From Solirubrobacterales bacterium (GTDB lineage Bacteria > Actinomycetota > Thermoleophilia > Solirubrobacterales > 70-9): a DNA stretch of 42,715 bases. Positions 24,331 to 34,442 of the stretch are shown here, piece by piece. The notes under the pieces were generated by a model. It searched no databases and had not been told where the DNA came from. It worked only from the letters and a program-made list of their open reading frames with translations. The stretch's first letter is position 1; every line of letters starts with the position of its first letter. The position numbers and the translations under genes were made by a program. The stretch spans positions 1 through 42,715 of the forward strand of contig JAJTCK010000011.1 in NCBI GenBank assembly GCA_021323175.1, written 5' to 3'.

Positions 24331-24771
24331 TCAGACGCCCCTGACGATGTTTGTCCATGTCCCGCGCACGACCTCGGCCGCGTCCTGGTTCGTCGAGACC
24401 GTCTCGAACACGTAGAAGCCCTTCCCGTCCTTCTCGTAGATCTCCTTGCAGGACGGCGCGGTGGTGATCACGTCGCCGACGCACACCGGCTCGCCCCAGA
24501 CGAACTCCTGGCTGCCGTGAAGCATGGTCGCCAGGTTCATCCCCACTTCCGGATCCAAAATGGCCGGTCCCATGGCGGGCGCGCTGTACACCACGCAGAA
24601 CATCGGCGGGGCGACCACGTCGCGGAACCCGCCGCTCTTGGCGGCCGCGCGGTCATGGTGCACCGGGTTGTCCGCTCCGACCGCGCCGGCGAACTCGCGG
24701 ATCTTCTCGAGGCCCACCTCGTACGTGTTGGCCGGCCACTCCTTGCCCACGGCTTCGGTCTTGACGGCCAT
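24331..24771 (-). CDS. MaoC N-terminal/FAS1-dehydratase-like protein (HadA-like subunit)
   Basis: A 146-residue hot-dog protein of the MaoC_dehydrat_N (FAS1_DH_region) type, as in mycobacterial HadA/HadC. Typical features are YEVGLEKIREFAGAVGADNPVHHD (24-47), APPMFCVVYS and MLHGSQEFVWGEPVCVGD. In HadAB this partner chain helps hold the acyl chain and is not the main catalytic one. The ATG at 24771 was chosen because MAVKTEAVGKEW begins the domain; seven extra upstream residues are possible. TAGACT is ten bases upstream. It stands immediately before the HadB-like gene. Confidence 0.82.
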   Translation of the reverse strand: MAVKTEAVGKEWPANTYEVGLEKIREFAGAVGADNPVHHDRAAAKSGGFRDVVAPPMFCVVYSAPAMGPAILDPEVGMNLATMLHGSQEFVWGEPVCVGDVITTAPSCKEIYEKDGKGFYVFETVSTNQDAAEVVRGTWTNIVRGV

Positions 24772-24781
24772 CAGCCGGGGC

Positions 24782-24787
24782 AGTCTA
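24782..24787 (-). promoter_or_regulatory. TAGACT -10 box of the hadAB-like pair
   Basis: TAGACT on the minus strand, ten bases before the hadA-like ATG, the longest spacer of the four TAGACT cases in this window. Confidence 0.45.
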
Positions 24788-24893
24788 CGCAAGGGCCCGC
24801 AGTGACATGCCGTTCGGGATGGACCCGGGGACGCCGCGGCCGTGGTGGTCCGGGCCGCCGCGAAGCGGGTATGACTGTGGGGTGCCCGGCACG

Positions 24894-25514
24894 ATGCTCA
24901 GGCGTGAGCCGGACGGGACGCTCCACCTTCGCCCGGCCGCAATACCTGTCGCGGTCGCGGCGATCGCGCTGCCGATCGTGGCCGCGATGCTGCTGGGGAC
25001 CGTCACCGTCGGCGGCATCGGGCCTGGGCTCGCTGCGGGCGCGGCGGTCGCCGCGACGCTGATCGTGGTTGCCCTTCGCGCGGCGCCGCGCGAGCGCATG
25101 GAGGTCGCGCCAGCCGCCCACGGCGAGCGCCGGGTCCTCGTCGTCGCGACCACGGACGCCACGCCTGGCGCGGCCGCCACGATCGGCGACCTGGCGGCCG
25201 GAGCGTCCGACGTGCGCCTGCTCGTGCCGCTGCGGACCCGTCGGCTCGACCGCTGGCTCTCGGCCGAGGACGCCGCGCGAGGCGACGCCGAGCGGCGGCT
25301 AGCGCACGCCGCGGGTGCTTTGGTCGCCGCAGGGCTGCCTGTCAGCGGCTCGCTGGGCGATTCGGACCTGGGGCAGGCACTCGAGGACGAGCTCCGCTCG
25401 TATGCGGCCGACGAGGTGATCCTGCTCTCGGAATCGGGGGCGCCGGACGAGCTCGGTGACTCCGAGGCACGGCTCGGGCTGCCACTGCGCCGCGTCGAAG
25501 CACGTGCTCAGTAG
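24894..25514 (+). CDS. Hypothetical membrane protein with cytoplasmic alpha/beta domain
   Basis: A 206-residue protein from ATG 24894 (GTG 24882 is possible). Two transmembrane helices are clear at about 15-36 (PVAVAAIALPIVAAML) and 38-61 (GPGLAAGAAVAATLIVVAL). The rest (about 75-206) looks like a Rossmann-type alpha/beta domain: VLVVATTDATPG, then VRLLVPLRTRRLDRWLS, a helix, and EVILLSESG, reminiscent of universal-stress-like folds but without the ATP-binding GxxGS motif. I do not recognise the family. It is divergent from the dehydratase pair and overlaps the SnoaL-like gene by 7 bases at the 3' end. Confidence 0.7.
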   Translation: MLRREPDGTLHLRPAAIPVAVAAIALPIVAAMLLGTVTVGGIGPGLAAGAAVAATLIVVALRAAPRERMEVAPAAHGERRVLVVATTDATPGAAATIGDLAAGASDVRLLVPLRTRRLDRWLSAEDAARGDAERRLAHAAGALVAAGLPVSGSLGDSDLGQALEDELRSYAADEVILLSESGAPDELGDSEARLGLPLRRVEARAQ

Positions 25515-25936
25515 GAGTCCTCCGCGTCCTCGCGCTCGCGGACCAGCGCCGATGCCCGCTCGCGGTCGGGTTGCAGGGAGAAGAAGTCCATGCGACCTCG
25601 CCGCACGCCGATCACCCAGGCGAGCACGTTGTCGACCTCGATGCCGCTTCCGGCCCCGATGCCGTGGCTGTGGATCATCGCGATGACGTGGCGATCGCCG
25701 GCCGGCTCAATCTCCTTCAGCTCCAGTCTGAACTCCGACCAGGCCTCGTCCCACTCCGCGAACCAGCGTCTGAACTCCTCGATGCCCGTATAGCTGCCAG
25801 CGTTGCCCAGCTCGGCGGGGACCTCGACCTGGACGTCGTCGGTGAAGGCCGCAATCGCGGCCTCGTGATCGCCCGCGATCCAGTTCTCCAGCCCGCCGCG
25901 GACCAGGCCGACGTTCCGCTGTTCGTCGTCCGCCAC
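25508..25936 (-). CDS. SnoaL-like/NTF2-fold protein
   Basis: A 142-residue protein of the NTF2-like fold (SnoaL_2 type). NVGLVRGGLENWIAGDHEAAIAAFTDDVQVEVP at the N-terminus, YTGIEEFRRWFAEWDEAWSEF in the middle and VLAWVIGVRRGRMDFFSLQPD near the end are typical cone-shaped pocket elements. Such proteins range from isomerases to non-enzymatic binders, so no activity is assigned. A GTG start at 25936 is preceded by GAGGG. It follows lepA by 30 bases on the same strand. Confidence 0.8.
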   Translation of the reverse strand: MADDEQRNVGLVRGGLENWIAGDHEAAIAAFTDDVQVEVPAELGNAGSYTGIEEFRRWFAEWDEAWSEFRLELKEIEPAGDRHVIAMIHSHGIGAGSGIEVDNVLAWVIGVRRGRMDFFSLQPDRERASALVREREDAEDSY

Positions 25937-25966
25937 TTGTGCGCCCTCAGCTCCTCGGTCGCCTGT

Positions 25967-27760
<1,794 letters not shown>

Positions 27761-27785
27761 GGCGCCGCTCAGTATGGCGAGAGGC

Positions 27786-29609
27786 TTAGACCTCGCGTCC
27801 GGCGCGACGCGCCAGACGCAGCACCTGACCCGCCTCGGGCACGCGCAGGGCGAGGACCGCGGCCACGTACACCGCCGCGCCCGCCGCCAGGGCGACTCCG
27901 AGCGAGGCGATCTGGGCCGGGACGCTCGTGCCGAGGGCGTCATCCAAACCCAGCCAGACCAGGTAGCTGACCAGCGCCAGCAGCGCCGCCGCGGCGGTCA
28001 CGCGCATCGCGCTCCAAAGCAGGCGCCCGAACTCGATCCCGTGCAGCACGTCGCGCATCACCAAGGCGTAGAGGACTACGCTCGCCGCCGTGGCGATCAC
28101 CGTCGAGGCGACGATCCCGGCGACGCCGAACGGGCCGTACAGCGCCAGGGAGGCGATCGCCGTGATCGCCAGGTTGATCCCCGAGACGACGCTGGGCACC
28201 CACGGCCTCTGCAGGCTGAAGAAGGTGCGGGTGAAGATCAGAAACAGGCCGTTGAACGGCAGCGAGAACGCGAACCAGAACAGCGCCTCCGCCACCACGT
28301 CGGTCTGGGCAGCGTTGAACTCGCCGCGCTCGTAGACCAGGCGGGTCATCGGCTCGGACAGCACCAGGATCGCGGCTGCGGCGGGGATGAGCAGGAGCAG
28401 GATCTGGCGCATGCCGTTCGCCATGGTCCGACGCAGGTCGCCGTACTCCTCGCGCGCCGCGAAGCGGGCCAGCGTTGGAAAGAGCACCGTCGCGATTGCG
28501 ACCGAGAAGATTCCCTGAGGCAGCATGTAGATGCGGAACGCCTTGTCGATCGCGGCTGGCGCCTGGTTGGAGACCAGCGTCCCGAAGAAGCTGTTGATCA
28601 CCAGGTTGAAGTTGATCAGCCCCAGGCTGATCGTGACCGGCAGCATCAGCAGCAGCACGCGTCGCACGTCCGGGCCGACGTGGCGGGGGAAGCTCCAGTT
28701 CATGCGGAAGCGGCCGCTGCCGCCGAACTTGGTGTGGCGCAGATCCCACGCCGGGATCGCCAGCTGGATCACCGTCCCCACCAGCACGCCGATCGCGTAG
28801 GCGTAGATCTGGTCCTCCTCCGAGAACTGGGGCGCGAGGACGACCAGCACGGCGATGATCGCGACGTTCCAGAAGAAGGGCGAAATCGCAAACGCCGCGA
28901 AACGGTCGTCGCTGTTCAGGATCCCGACGATCATCCCCGTGACTCCGAGCAGGATCAGGATCGGGAAGAGCAGCTGGGAGAGGGTGACGGTCAGGTCCAG
29001 CAGCTCGCCCTCGAACCCCGGCGCGAAGATGGGCACGATCACCGGCGCCGCCAGGACGAAGACGGCGGTGAGGGCGCCTAGCACCATCGCCACGAGGAAG
29101 ATCATCTGCGAGGCCAGCCGGAAGGCCTCACGCCGGTCGCCCTGCTCGAGCTTCTCGAGGAAGACCGGCACGAACGCTGCCTGTATGGCCGCGTCGGCGA
29201 ACAGGCTCCGCACGAGGTTCGGGATCTGGAACGCGATCGTGAACGCCGACATCGGCCCGCGGATCCCGAAATAGCTGGCGGCGACGATCTCCCTCACGAG
29301 CCCCGCGATCCTCGAGAGGGCGGTCGCGAACGAGAAAAATGCCGTCGAGAGCCCGATCCGGCCCTCGCGCCGCTCGAACTCGGGGGGCTCGAACGTGGTG
29401 GACGGAGACGGCGGCTGGATCGCCATGAATGTGTCGGTATCCATCGAGATGCCGCCGTGCGGCCGGGCCAATTCGTGCCGTTCCTCCGGTGGGGACGAAG
29501 GCCGGGGGACGGCCTCGAACTCCCGGGTGGAGGGGTCGAACGGCTGGGGCGGCACGCGCGGGGCCCCCGGTGGATCGTCGGCTCTGTCGTCGTTTCGCTC
29601 GTCGCTCAT
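27786..29609 (-). CDS. murJ: Lipid II flippase MurJ
   Basis: A 607-residue MATE-like (MOP superfamily) membrane protein that moves lipid II across the membrane for cell-wall synthesis. The core from about residue 80 begins with [30 protein letters not shown], the MurJ signature, and holds about 14 transmembrane helices to the C-terminus; [21 protein letters not shown] and conserved Arg residues of the cavity are present. Residues 1-80 form a Pro/Glu/Asp-rich, probably disordered cytoplasmic extension, absent from E. coli MurJ. The ATG at 29609 was taken; a GTG/ATG further upstream could lengthen the tail. It is divergent from rpsT and precedes lepA. Confidence 0.93.
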   Translation of the reverse strand: MSDERNDDRADDPPGAPRVPPQPFDPSTREFEAVPRPSSPPEERHELARPHGGISMDTDTFMAIQPPSPSTTFEPPEFERREGRIGLSTAFFSFATALSRIAGLVREIVAASYFGIRGPMSAFTIAFQIPNLVRSLFADAAIQAAFVPVFLEKLEQGDRREAFRLASQMIFLVAMVLGALTAVFVLAAPVIVPIFAPGFEGELLDLTVTLSQLLFPILILLGVTGMIVGILNSDDRFAAFAISPFFWNVAIIAVLVVLAPQFSEEDQIYAYAIGVLVGTVIQLAIPAWDLRHTKFGGSGRFRMNWSFPRHVGPDVRRVLLLMLPVTISLGLINFNLVINSFFGTLVSNQAPAAIDKAFRIYMLPQGIFSVAIATVLFPTLARFAAREEYGDLRRTMANGMRQILLLLIPAAAAILVLSEPMTRLVYERGEFNAAQTDVVAEALFWFAFSLPFNGLFLIFTRTFFSLQRPWVPSVVSGINLAITAIASLALYGPFGVAGIVASTVIATAASVVLYALVMRDVLHGIEFGRLLWSAMRVTAAAALLALVSYLVWLGLDDALGTSVPAQIASLGVALAAGAAVYVAAVLALRVPEAGQVLRLARRAGREV

Positions 29610-29666
29610 GATGCTCGTCACGGCGCCTGCGCCGCGAAAGTGGGTTTCGTGCCCTATTCTCATTCG

Positions 29667-29709
29667 CCGCCCATCTCGTGGGTCTTCTGACCCGCCCAAC
29701 CCGTGGGCG
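29667..29709 (+). promoter_or_regulatory. Structured rpsT leader with repeated hairpin
   Basis: The 122-base murJ-rpsT gap holds a near-perfect direct repeat: CCGCCCA-TCTCG-TGGG (29667-29682) and CCGCCCA-ACCCG-TGGG (29692-29707), each able to fold as CCCA/TGGG. A third hairpin, GTGGGTC-TTCT-GACCCGC (29678-29695), uses the 3' arm of the first and the 5' arm of the second, so it excludes them. Such alternatives suit ribosomal-protein autoregulation, but that is inference. A TATTCT at 29655-29660 may be the -10. Confidence 0.45.
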
Positions 29710-29731
29710 CGAGCACCCGAGTCAACAGCAA

Positions 29732-30109
29732 ATGGCCAACATCGCCTCACAGAAGAAGCGGATCGCCCGGTCGGCGCGCGAGCGCCACGAGAACCTGCGC
29801 TTCGCCAGCACGGTGAAGACGCACATGAAGCGCCTGCAGGGCGCCGTCACCGAGGGAGACGACGCCGCCGCGGACAGCGAGCACCGCCTGCTGATCTCGA
29901 AGATCGACAAGGCTGTCCAGAAGGGCGCTTTGCACAGGAACACCGGTGCCCGCAAGAAGTCCCGCGCCGCGCGCATCCGCGCGGGCGAGGTCACGCTCGA
30001 CGACGCCCGGAAGGGCAAGCGGAAGGGCAGCCCCGCCAAGCCGCGCCCGACCGACGCCGAGTCGGCGTCCGAAGCCGAGTCCGGGGACTCGGACGCAGAG
30101 AAGCCCTAG
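29732..30109 (+). CDS. rpsT: 30S ribosomal protein S20 with acidic C-terminal tail
   Basis: A 125-residue S20. Residues 1-88 match the family: MANIASQKKRIARSARERHENL, STVKTHMKRLQGAVTEGD, ISKIDKAVQKGALHRNTGARKKSRAARIR. Bacterial S20 is usually about 87 residues; here a tail of about 37 residues adds a basic stretch (KGKRKGSPAKPRP) and then an acidic Ser/Glu/Asp-rich end. The ATG at 29732 is fixed by MANI; upstream GGA-type Shine-Dalgarno is missing and the leader folds into hairpins. It is monocistronic, divergent from murJ and convergent with holA. Confidence 0.96.
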   Translation: MANIASQKKRIARSARERHENLRFASTVKTHMKRLQGAVTEGDDAAADSEHRLLISKIDKAVQKGALHRNTGARKKSRAARIRAGEVTLDDARKGKRKGSPAKPRPTDAESASEAESGDSDAEKP

Positions 30110-30121
30110 CCGTCCGGCGCG

Positions 30122-31120
30122 TCAGCCCGCGGAGCCCGCTGCCGGCTCCGCGGGGGCGGCGACCGCCCGGCGCAGTGCGACCGTCAGGGCCACGCCCTCG
30201 CTGTAGTCGGATCCGCCCCGGGACCACAGCTCCAGGTCCGCCAGCGCCTCGACCGAGCGCTCCAGGTCCGCGGGGGAGCGGCCGCGCACGCGCGAGACCA
30301 GCATCTTGGCCGCGTAGGGGTGCATCGAGAGCCCTTCGGCGACCTGCTTGGGGGGACTGCCGGCCTCCAACTGACGGGCGGCGTGCAGTGCCTGGCGCAG
30401 TCGGGGAGAGAGCGAGTAGATGATCCGTGGCAGCGCCTCGCCCTGCGCGACCAGCTTCTCGGCGAGCCGCAGCGTGCCGGCCTCGTCGCCCTCGGTGATC
30501 GCGTCGGCAAGGGTCCAGATCGCCTCCTCCGAGGTGTCCGAGATGATCTCCTCGAGCTCGGCCACGCCGACGTGCCCGCCCTGGCCGACCCACAGGGCCA
30601 AGCGCTCGAGCTCGTTGCGCAGGCGCAGCTGGCGGGCGCCGAGCCGCCCCACCAGCAGCCGGGCGGCGTCCAGGTCGAGGGTGAACCCGAGGCCCTCGGC
30701 GTCAGCGACCAGCCGCTTCGGCAGGTCGCGCTCTCTAGGTGCTTCGAAAACGAGCTGCTCTCCACCGGCCGATTCGACCGCCCTGGCCAGCCTTGCCGGC
30801 GGCTTGCCGTGGGCGACCAGCGCGATCGTGGTGTCCGGGGGCAGCGACCCCAGCGCCTCGGCGACTCGCTCGGTGTCGCCCTTGCCCCAGCCGTCCACGC
30901 CGTCGGCCAGGAGGTAGCGGCGCGAGGCGGTCAGCGAGATCGCCGCCAGTGAGGCGATCATCTCCTCGGCGTCGGGAGCGCGACGCCCATCGGCCTCGAA
31001 CAGCTCGAGGGCCCCCGCCCCGCCGTCCTTCTCGGCGCGCGCCCGAAAGCGCCGCCGGGTCTCGGCGATCTTCGCCTCGTCGCTGCCGGCGATCAGATAG
31101 GCGGGCTTGATCTCGGCCAT
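30122..31120 (-). CDS. holA: DNA polymerase III subunit delta
   Basis: A 332-residue HolA, the clamp-loader wrench that opens the beta clamp. N-terminal PAYLIAGSDEAKIAETRRRF (6-25) is the family start, followed by an AAA+-like fold lacking ATP-binding motifs, as expected for delta. RLGARQLRLRNELERLALW at about 158-176 and the C-terminal collar helices (YAAKMLVSRVRGRSPADLERSVEALADLE) are typical. The TAGACT element seven bases upstream indicates its own leaderless promoter. The last residues (AAPAEPAAGSAG) overlap a GC-rich inverted repeat at the convergent end with rpsT. Confidence 0.95.
   Translation of the reverse strand: MAEIKPAYLIAGSDEAKIAETRRRFRARAEKDGGAGALELFEADGRRAPDAEEMIASLAAISLTASRRYLLADGVDGWGKGDTERVAEALGSLPPDTTIALVAHGKPPARLARAVESAGGEQLVFEAPRERDLPKRLVADAEGLGFTLDLDAARLLVGRLGARQLRLRNELERLALWVGQGGHVGVAELEEIISDTSEEAIWTLADAITEGDEAGTLRLAEKLVAQGEALPRIIYSLSPRLRQALHAARQLEAGSPPKQVAEGLSMHPYAAKMLVSRVRGRSPADLERSVEALADLELWSRGGSDYSEGVALTVALRRAVAAPAEPAAGSAG
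30126..30154. terminator. 11-bp inverted repeat at the rpsT/holA convergent junction
   Basis: CCCGCGGAGCC (30126-30136) pairs perfectly with GGCTCCGCGGG (30144-30154) around a 7-base loop. It lies between the two converging stops and inside the last holA codons. Strong GC stem without a U-tract; such stems often end transcription in actinobacteria. It may serve both genes. Confidence 0.5.
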
Positions 31121-31127
31121 CGAGGCG

Positions 31128-31133
31128 AGTCTA
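31128..31133 (-). promoter_or_regulatory. TAGACT -10 box of holA
   Basis: TAGACT on the minus strand, seven bases before the holA ATG, within the 35-base gap after comEC. It gives holA a promoter separate from comEA-comEC. Confidence 0.55.
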
Positions 31134-31155
31134 GTTCGGGCACAAGCGCCAAGCC

Positions 31156-33543
31156 TCAGCCTGCGACCCGCCAGCCGGCCGGGTCCGCCTGGATCAGGAC
31201 CTCGCCGTGCTCATCCGTGCGCAGGACCGTGAACGGACGCGACTCGAGCTCGCTGAGTGTCTCGGAGGCGGGGTGCCCGAAGGGGTTTTCGCCGACCGAG
31301 ATCACAGCGAGCCGAGGTGCGGTGCCGTCGAGCAGCCCGGAGAGCCCGGCGTCATCGCTGCCGTGATGGGCAACCTTCAGCACGTCCACCGGCCCCGGCG
31401 CGAGCGGAACCGCTTCGGCCTCGGCGTCCCCGGTGAGCAGCATCGAGAAATGGCGCCACTCCGCCAGCAGGACGACCGAGAGCCGGTTCTGCTCCTCTCC
31501 GTCGCTCTTCGCTCCCAGGCCGGACACGAGCTCGCGGGGCGGCCACAGCGCGCTCAGGCGAAGGTCGCCGGAGCGCAGCTCCGCACCCTCAACGATCTGG
31601 ACGGGCTCGGCCCCCGCGGCCGCTGCCACTCGGAGCAGCGCCGGGTCGTGAGCGGCGAGCGCAAGCCGCGCTGGGGCCGCCGCCGACATCACGTCGTCCA
31701 GGCCGCCGGCGTGATCCGAGTCGGAGTGAGTGACCAGCACCACGCTTAGGGAGCTGACACCTAGGTCGCGCAGCCGTTCGCCGACCCCGCCACCCGGCGG
31801 TCCGGTGTCGACCAGCATCGGGAGGCCGCCGGGCGGGTCGAGCAGGATCGCATCCCCCTGCCCCACGTCGAGCACCCTGACGGTGAGCAAACTCGGCTCC
31901 TCGCCGGTCCCCTGGCGCTCGCCCCGCAGGGCGGCGGAGACGGGTCCCGCGAGCGTGAGCGCGCACGCGAGCACGGCGGCGGCGATCGCCGGCCTGGGAG
32001 ACCGCCGCGGTCCTGCCGGCCTGAAGCGGGTGTGGAGGCCACCCCGTCTGCGTAACACCGCCAGGCCCGCCTCCACCGCTCCGATCAGGACGAAGTACGC
32101 CCCCGCGACCGCCAGCGGGCCATCCAGCGAGACGTCCAGCTGAGCCCATCCCGGCGCGCCGAACCATCTGGCGACCTGGGCGATATAGGCCAGGCAGAGC
32201 GACGCCACCCAGTTGAGCGGCTCGACAGGGATCGCCGGGACCTGGGCCGCGAAGGAGGTCAGCATCCCGAGCCACATCGCGGGGGCGACTGCCGGCAGCG
32301 CCAGCAGGTTCGCCGGCAGGGCTGCGACGGAAAGCGACTCGAAGTGGTGGGCCATCAGCGGCGCCGTCGCGACCGTGGCGGCGGCGGTCATCGCGGCTCC
32401 ATCGGCGAGCGCGCGGCGGGGGCTGCTTCGCGGCGACCCCGCGCCGAGCAGGCCAGCCAGCCGTGAGGTCCATAGCAGGATCCCAACGACGGCGGAGAAG
32501 CTCAGCTGCCATCCGACGTCGCCCGCGGCATACGGATTGACCGCAAGGGTCACCGCCGCAGCCAGCAACAGCGCGTAGGCGCGGGACGACGGGCGGTCCG
32601 CGAGCGCCGCCACCAGGCCTGCCGCGCCCATCACGCCGGCACGCTGAATCGAGGGACCCGCCCCCGTCAGCGGGACGTAGAGGGCGATCAGCGCCAGGAG
32701 TGCGAACAGCCGCGCGCGGAGGGTCAGCCCCAGCAGGGCCAGCAGCGGCCAGGCGAGCACACACAGCAGTGCGACGTTCTGTCCCGAGACCGCCAGCAGG
32801 TGAGCGAGGCCCGAACGCCTGAAGTCCTCGCGCGTGACCTCGTCGATCCCGTCGTCCTGTCCCAAGACGAAGCCGCGCGCCAGTGCCGCCTCGGACTGCG
32901 GCATTCCGCGCTCGAGCCCGCGCTCAGCCCGCGAGCGAATCGCGTCGATCCCACCCGGGAACCCTCCCCTGCCTCCGCCGGGAGCCTCAGTCCGCTGTGC
33001 CTCCAGCAACATCGCGATCCCGCGGCGCTCGAGCGCGTCCGCGCGCCACGGCTCCGGCTCCCGCAGGACACCCTCGGTCTGCAGCCGGGAGCCCATAGCC
33101 GCCTCGGTGCCATGCGGTGCCCGAACCTGCACTCGCCCCGCCGGTGAGGAGAGCTCGAAGGAGATCCCGCCCGGTTCTCGCCTGGGGAAGGACTCGACGG
33201 TGCCGGCCAGGGACACGGGCCGCCCGGGATCGGCCCGCAGGGCGCCGCCGTCGATCGCCGCCGTCCGCACCGAGCCAGCTGCCGCGCCCGCCCCCAGCGC
33301 CAGCGTCCCGGCGGAGAGGGCCAGCGCGTAGGTCCACGAGACCCCAGCCGGACGTCCGTGCCCGGAGCGGCGCTCATGCGCAACCCACGCAGCCAGCCCC
33401 CCGCAGCCGGCGACGCAGCACAGCCAGGCCGTCTGGGCCGCGGCCCACTGGCCGACCAGGGGAGCCAGCGCCAACCCTGTGGCCAACCCGGCCAGGCACG
33501 CGTAGCGCCATGAGTCGGGAGGCGGTTTGAGCCCGAGGCTCAT
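31156..33543 (-). CDS. comEC: ComEC/Rec2 DNA internalisation protein
   Basis: A 795-residue competence channel protein that carries single-stranded DNA through the membrane. N-terminal helices and an OB-like DUF4131 region (about 1-200) are followed by the Competence domain with many transmembrane helices (about 210-530), including HLLAVSGQNVAL, the family mark. A metallo-beta-lactamase-like domain starts near 552 (VRVLDVGQGDAILL); the metal motif is HSDSDH at 606-611, and later HHGSDD. All three domains are intact, so a working DNA-uptake channel is plausible. comEA lies upstream on the same strand with a 239-base gap that hosts a small antisense gene. Confidence 0.94.
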   Translation of the reverse strand: MSLGLKPPPDSWRYACLAGLATGLALAPLVGQWAAAQTAWLCCVAGCGGLAAWVAHERRSGHGRPAGVSWTYALALSAGTLALGAGAAAGSVRTAAIDGGALRADPGRPVSLAGTVESFPRREPGGISFELSSPAGRVQVRAPHGTEAAMGSRLQTEGVLREPEPWRADALERRGIAMLLEAQRTEAPGGGRGGFPGGIDAIRSRAERGLERGMPQSEAALARGFVLGQDDGIDEVTREDFRRSGLAHLLAVSGQNVALLCVLAWPLLALLGLTLRARLFALLALIALYVPLTGAGPSIQRAGVMGAAGLVAALADRPSSRAYALLLAAAVTLAVNPYAAGDVGWQLSFSAVVGILLWTSRLAGLLGAGSPRSSPRRALADGAAMTAAATVATAPLMAHHFESLSVAALPANLLALPAVAPAMWLGMLTSFAAQVPAIPVEPLNWVASLCLAYIAQVARWFGAPGWAQLDVSLDGPLAVAGAYFVLIGAVEAGLAVLRRRGGLHTRFRPAGPRRSPRPAIAAAVLACALTLAGPVSAALRGERQGTGEEPSLLTVRVLDVGQGDAILLDPPGGLPMLVDTGPPGGGVGERLRDLGVSSLSVVLVTHSDSDHAGGLDDVMSAAAPARLALAAHDPALLRVAAAAGAEPVQIVEGAELRSGDLRLSALWPPRELVSGLGAKSDGEEQNRLSVVLLAEWRHFSMLLTGDAEAEAVPLAPGPVDVLKVAHHGSDDAGLSGLLDGTAPRLAVISVGENPFGHPASETLSELESRPFTVLRTDEHGEVLIQADPAGWRVAG

Positions 33544-33594
33544 GTGGTAGCGGCGGTGAAAGACCGAAAAGAAGAGCGACGAAGGGAGAAGCTG

Positions 33595-33765
33595 ATGACC
33601 GACGGAGAGGAACGCATCGACCAGGAGACTGCGGAGGGTGAGGGCGACGGCAACGGCGACCGCGACCCAGGCCAGCCGACCACCGAGCCGCGTGAGAACC
33701 CTGAGATCGACGAGGAGAAGCTCCGCCGCACCGAGGAGGAGATGGAGCGCGTCTCGGGCAATTAG
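33595..33765 (+). CDS. Small acidic protein (56 aa) between comEA and comEC
   Basis: ATG 33595 with a strong AGGGAG ribosome-binding site six bases upstream opens a 56-residue frame. The product is highly charged: TDGEERIDQETAEGEGDGNGD near the start and DEEKLRRTEEEMERV near the end, the latter predicted as a helix. There is no hydrophobic segment. It is on the strand opposite to comEA and comEC, filling their gap. Few plus-strand genes here have such a clear Shine-Dalgarno, which supports a real gene. Function unknown. Confidence 0.6.
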   Translation: MTDGEERIDQETAEGEGDGNGDRDPGQPTTEPRENPEIDEEKLRRTEEEMERVSGN

Positions 33766-33782
33766 GGCAGCGGGCCCCGCCC

Positions 33783-34349
33783 TCAGGGCTGCAGGCCCGA
33801 GCGGAGGGCCTCCATGGTGGACGGGCCGATCCCGCTGATCTCGTCGAGCTGCTCGATCGAGGACAACCCTCCGCTGCGGTCGCGGAACTCGATGATGTTC
33901 CGGGCCGTCACCGGCCCGATCCCCTCGATCTCGTCGAGCTGATCAACGGTCGCCGTTCCCAGCGAGACGGGGCCCTGGCCATCGCCCGCGGCGGCGCCAG
34001 CCCTACCCGGCACCACGACCTGCTGGCCGTCGCTCAGCCGCGCGGCCAGGTTGATCCCGTCCTGCACGGCACTCCGGACCAGGCCTCCTGCACGCTTCAC
34101 GGCATCCGCCACCCTGGCGCCGAGAGGGAGCCGGTAGACCCCTGGGCGCACGACGGCCCCCGCGACGTGCACCACGACGTCGCGTCCGGCGTCCGCACCG
34201 GGCTCGAACGGCTCGGCCTCGAAGCTCAGGCCCTGCTCAACGCCCGCCGCGGGAGCGCCCGAGGAGCTGATCCAGCGGGCTCCGAGGAGCAGGACCACCA
34301 CGGCGACGGCTGCGTACACGAGCAGCTGGGTCCGGCTGAGCTCGGGCAT
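33783..34349 (-). CDS. comEA: ComEA-type DNA-binding competence protein
   Basis: A 188-residue membrane-anchored DNA receptor. One transmembrane helix (about 9-23) is followed by a linker, an SLBB domain (about 57-115: VVVHVAGAVVRPGVYRLPLGARV) and tandem helix-hairpin-helix motifs (about 128-188: IEGIGPVTARNIIEFR and ISGIGPSTMEALR) that bind duplex DNA non-specifically. The SLBB plus HhH layout is the usual one in Gram-positive ComEA. It would pass DNA to ComEC encoded downstream. No leaderless -10 or clear Shine-Dalgarno was seen at this start. Confidence 0.93.
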   Translation of the reverse strand: MPELSRTQLLVYAAVAVVVLLLGARWISSSGAPAAGVEQGLSFEAEPFEPGADAGRDVVVHVAGAVVRPGVYRLPLGARVADAVKRAGGLVRSAVQDGINLAARLSDGQQVVVPGRAGAAAGDGQGPVSLGTATVDQLDEIEGIGPVTARNIIEFRDRSGGLSSIEQLDEISGIGPSTMEALRSGLQP

Positions 34350-34442
34350 GGCCCGACCGTCGCGAGCGCTGCGTCACGCGAGATGCGCGGACCGTGACAA
34401 CACGCTCGCGGCAGGGAGTGCGCGCGACACGTGCTCTCCGGC

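Noticed and set aside
29722-30039. Minus-strand frame opposite rpsT.
   Set aside because: Antisense to S20; Cys/Phe/Ser-rich sequence arises from the reverse complement of Lys/Arg-rich codons.
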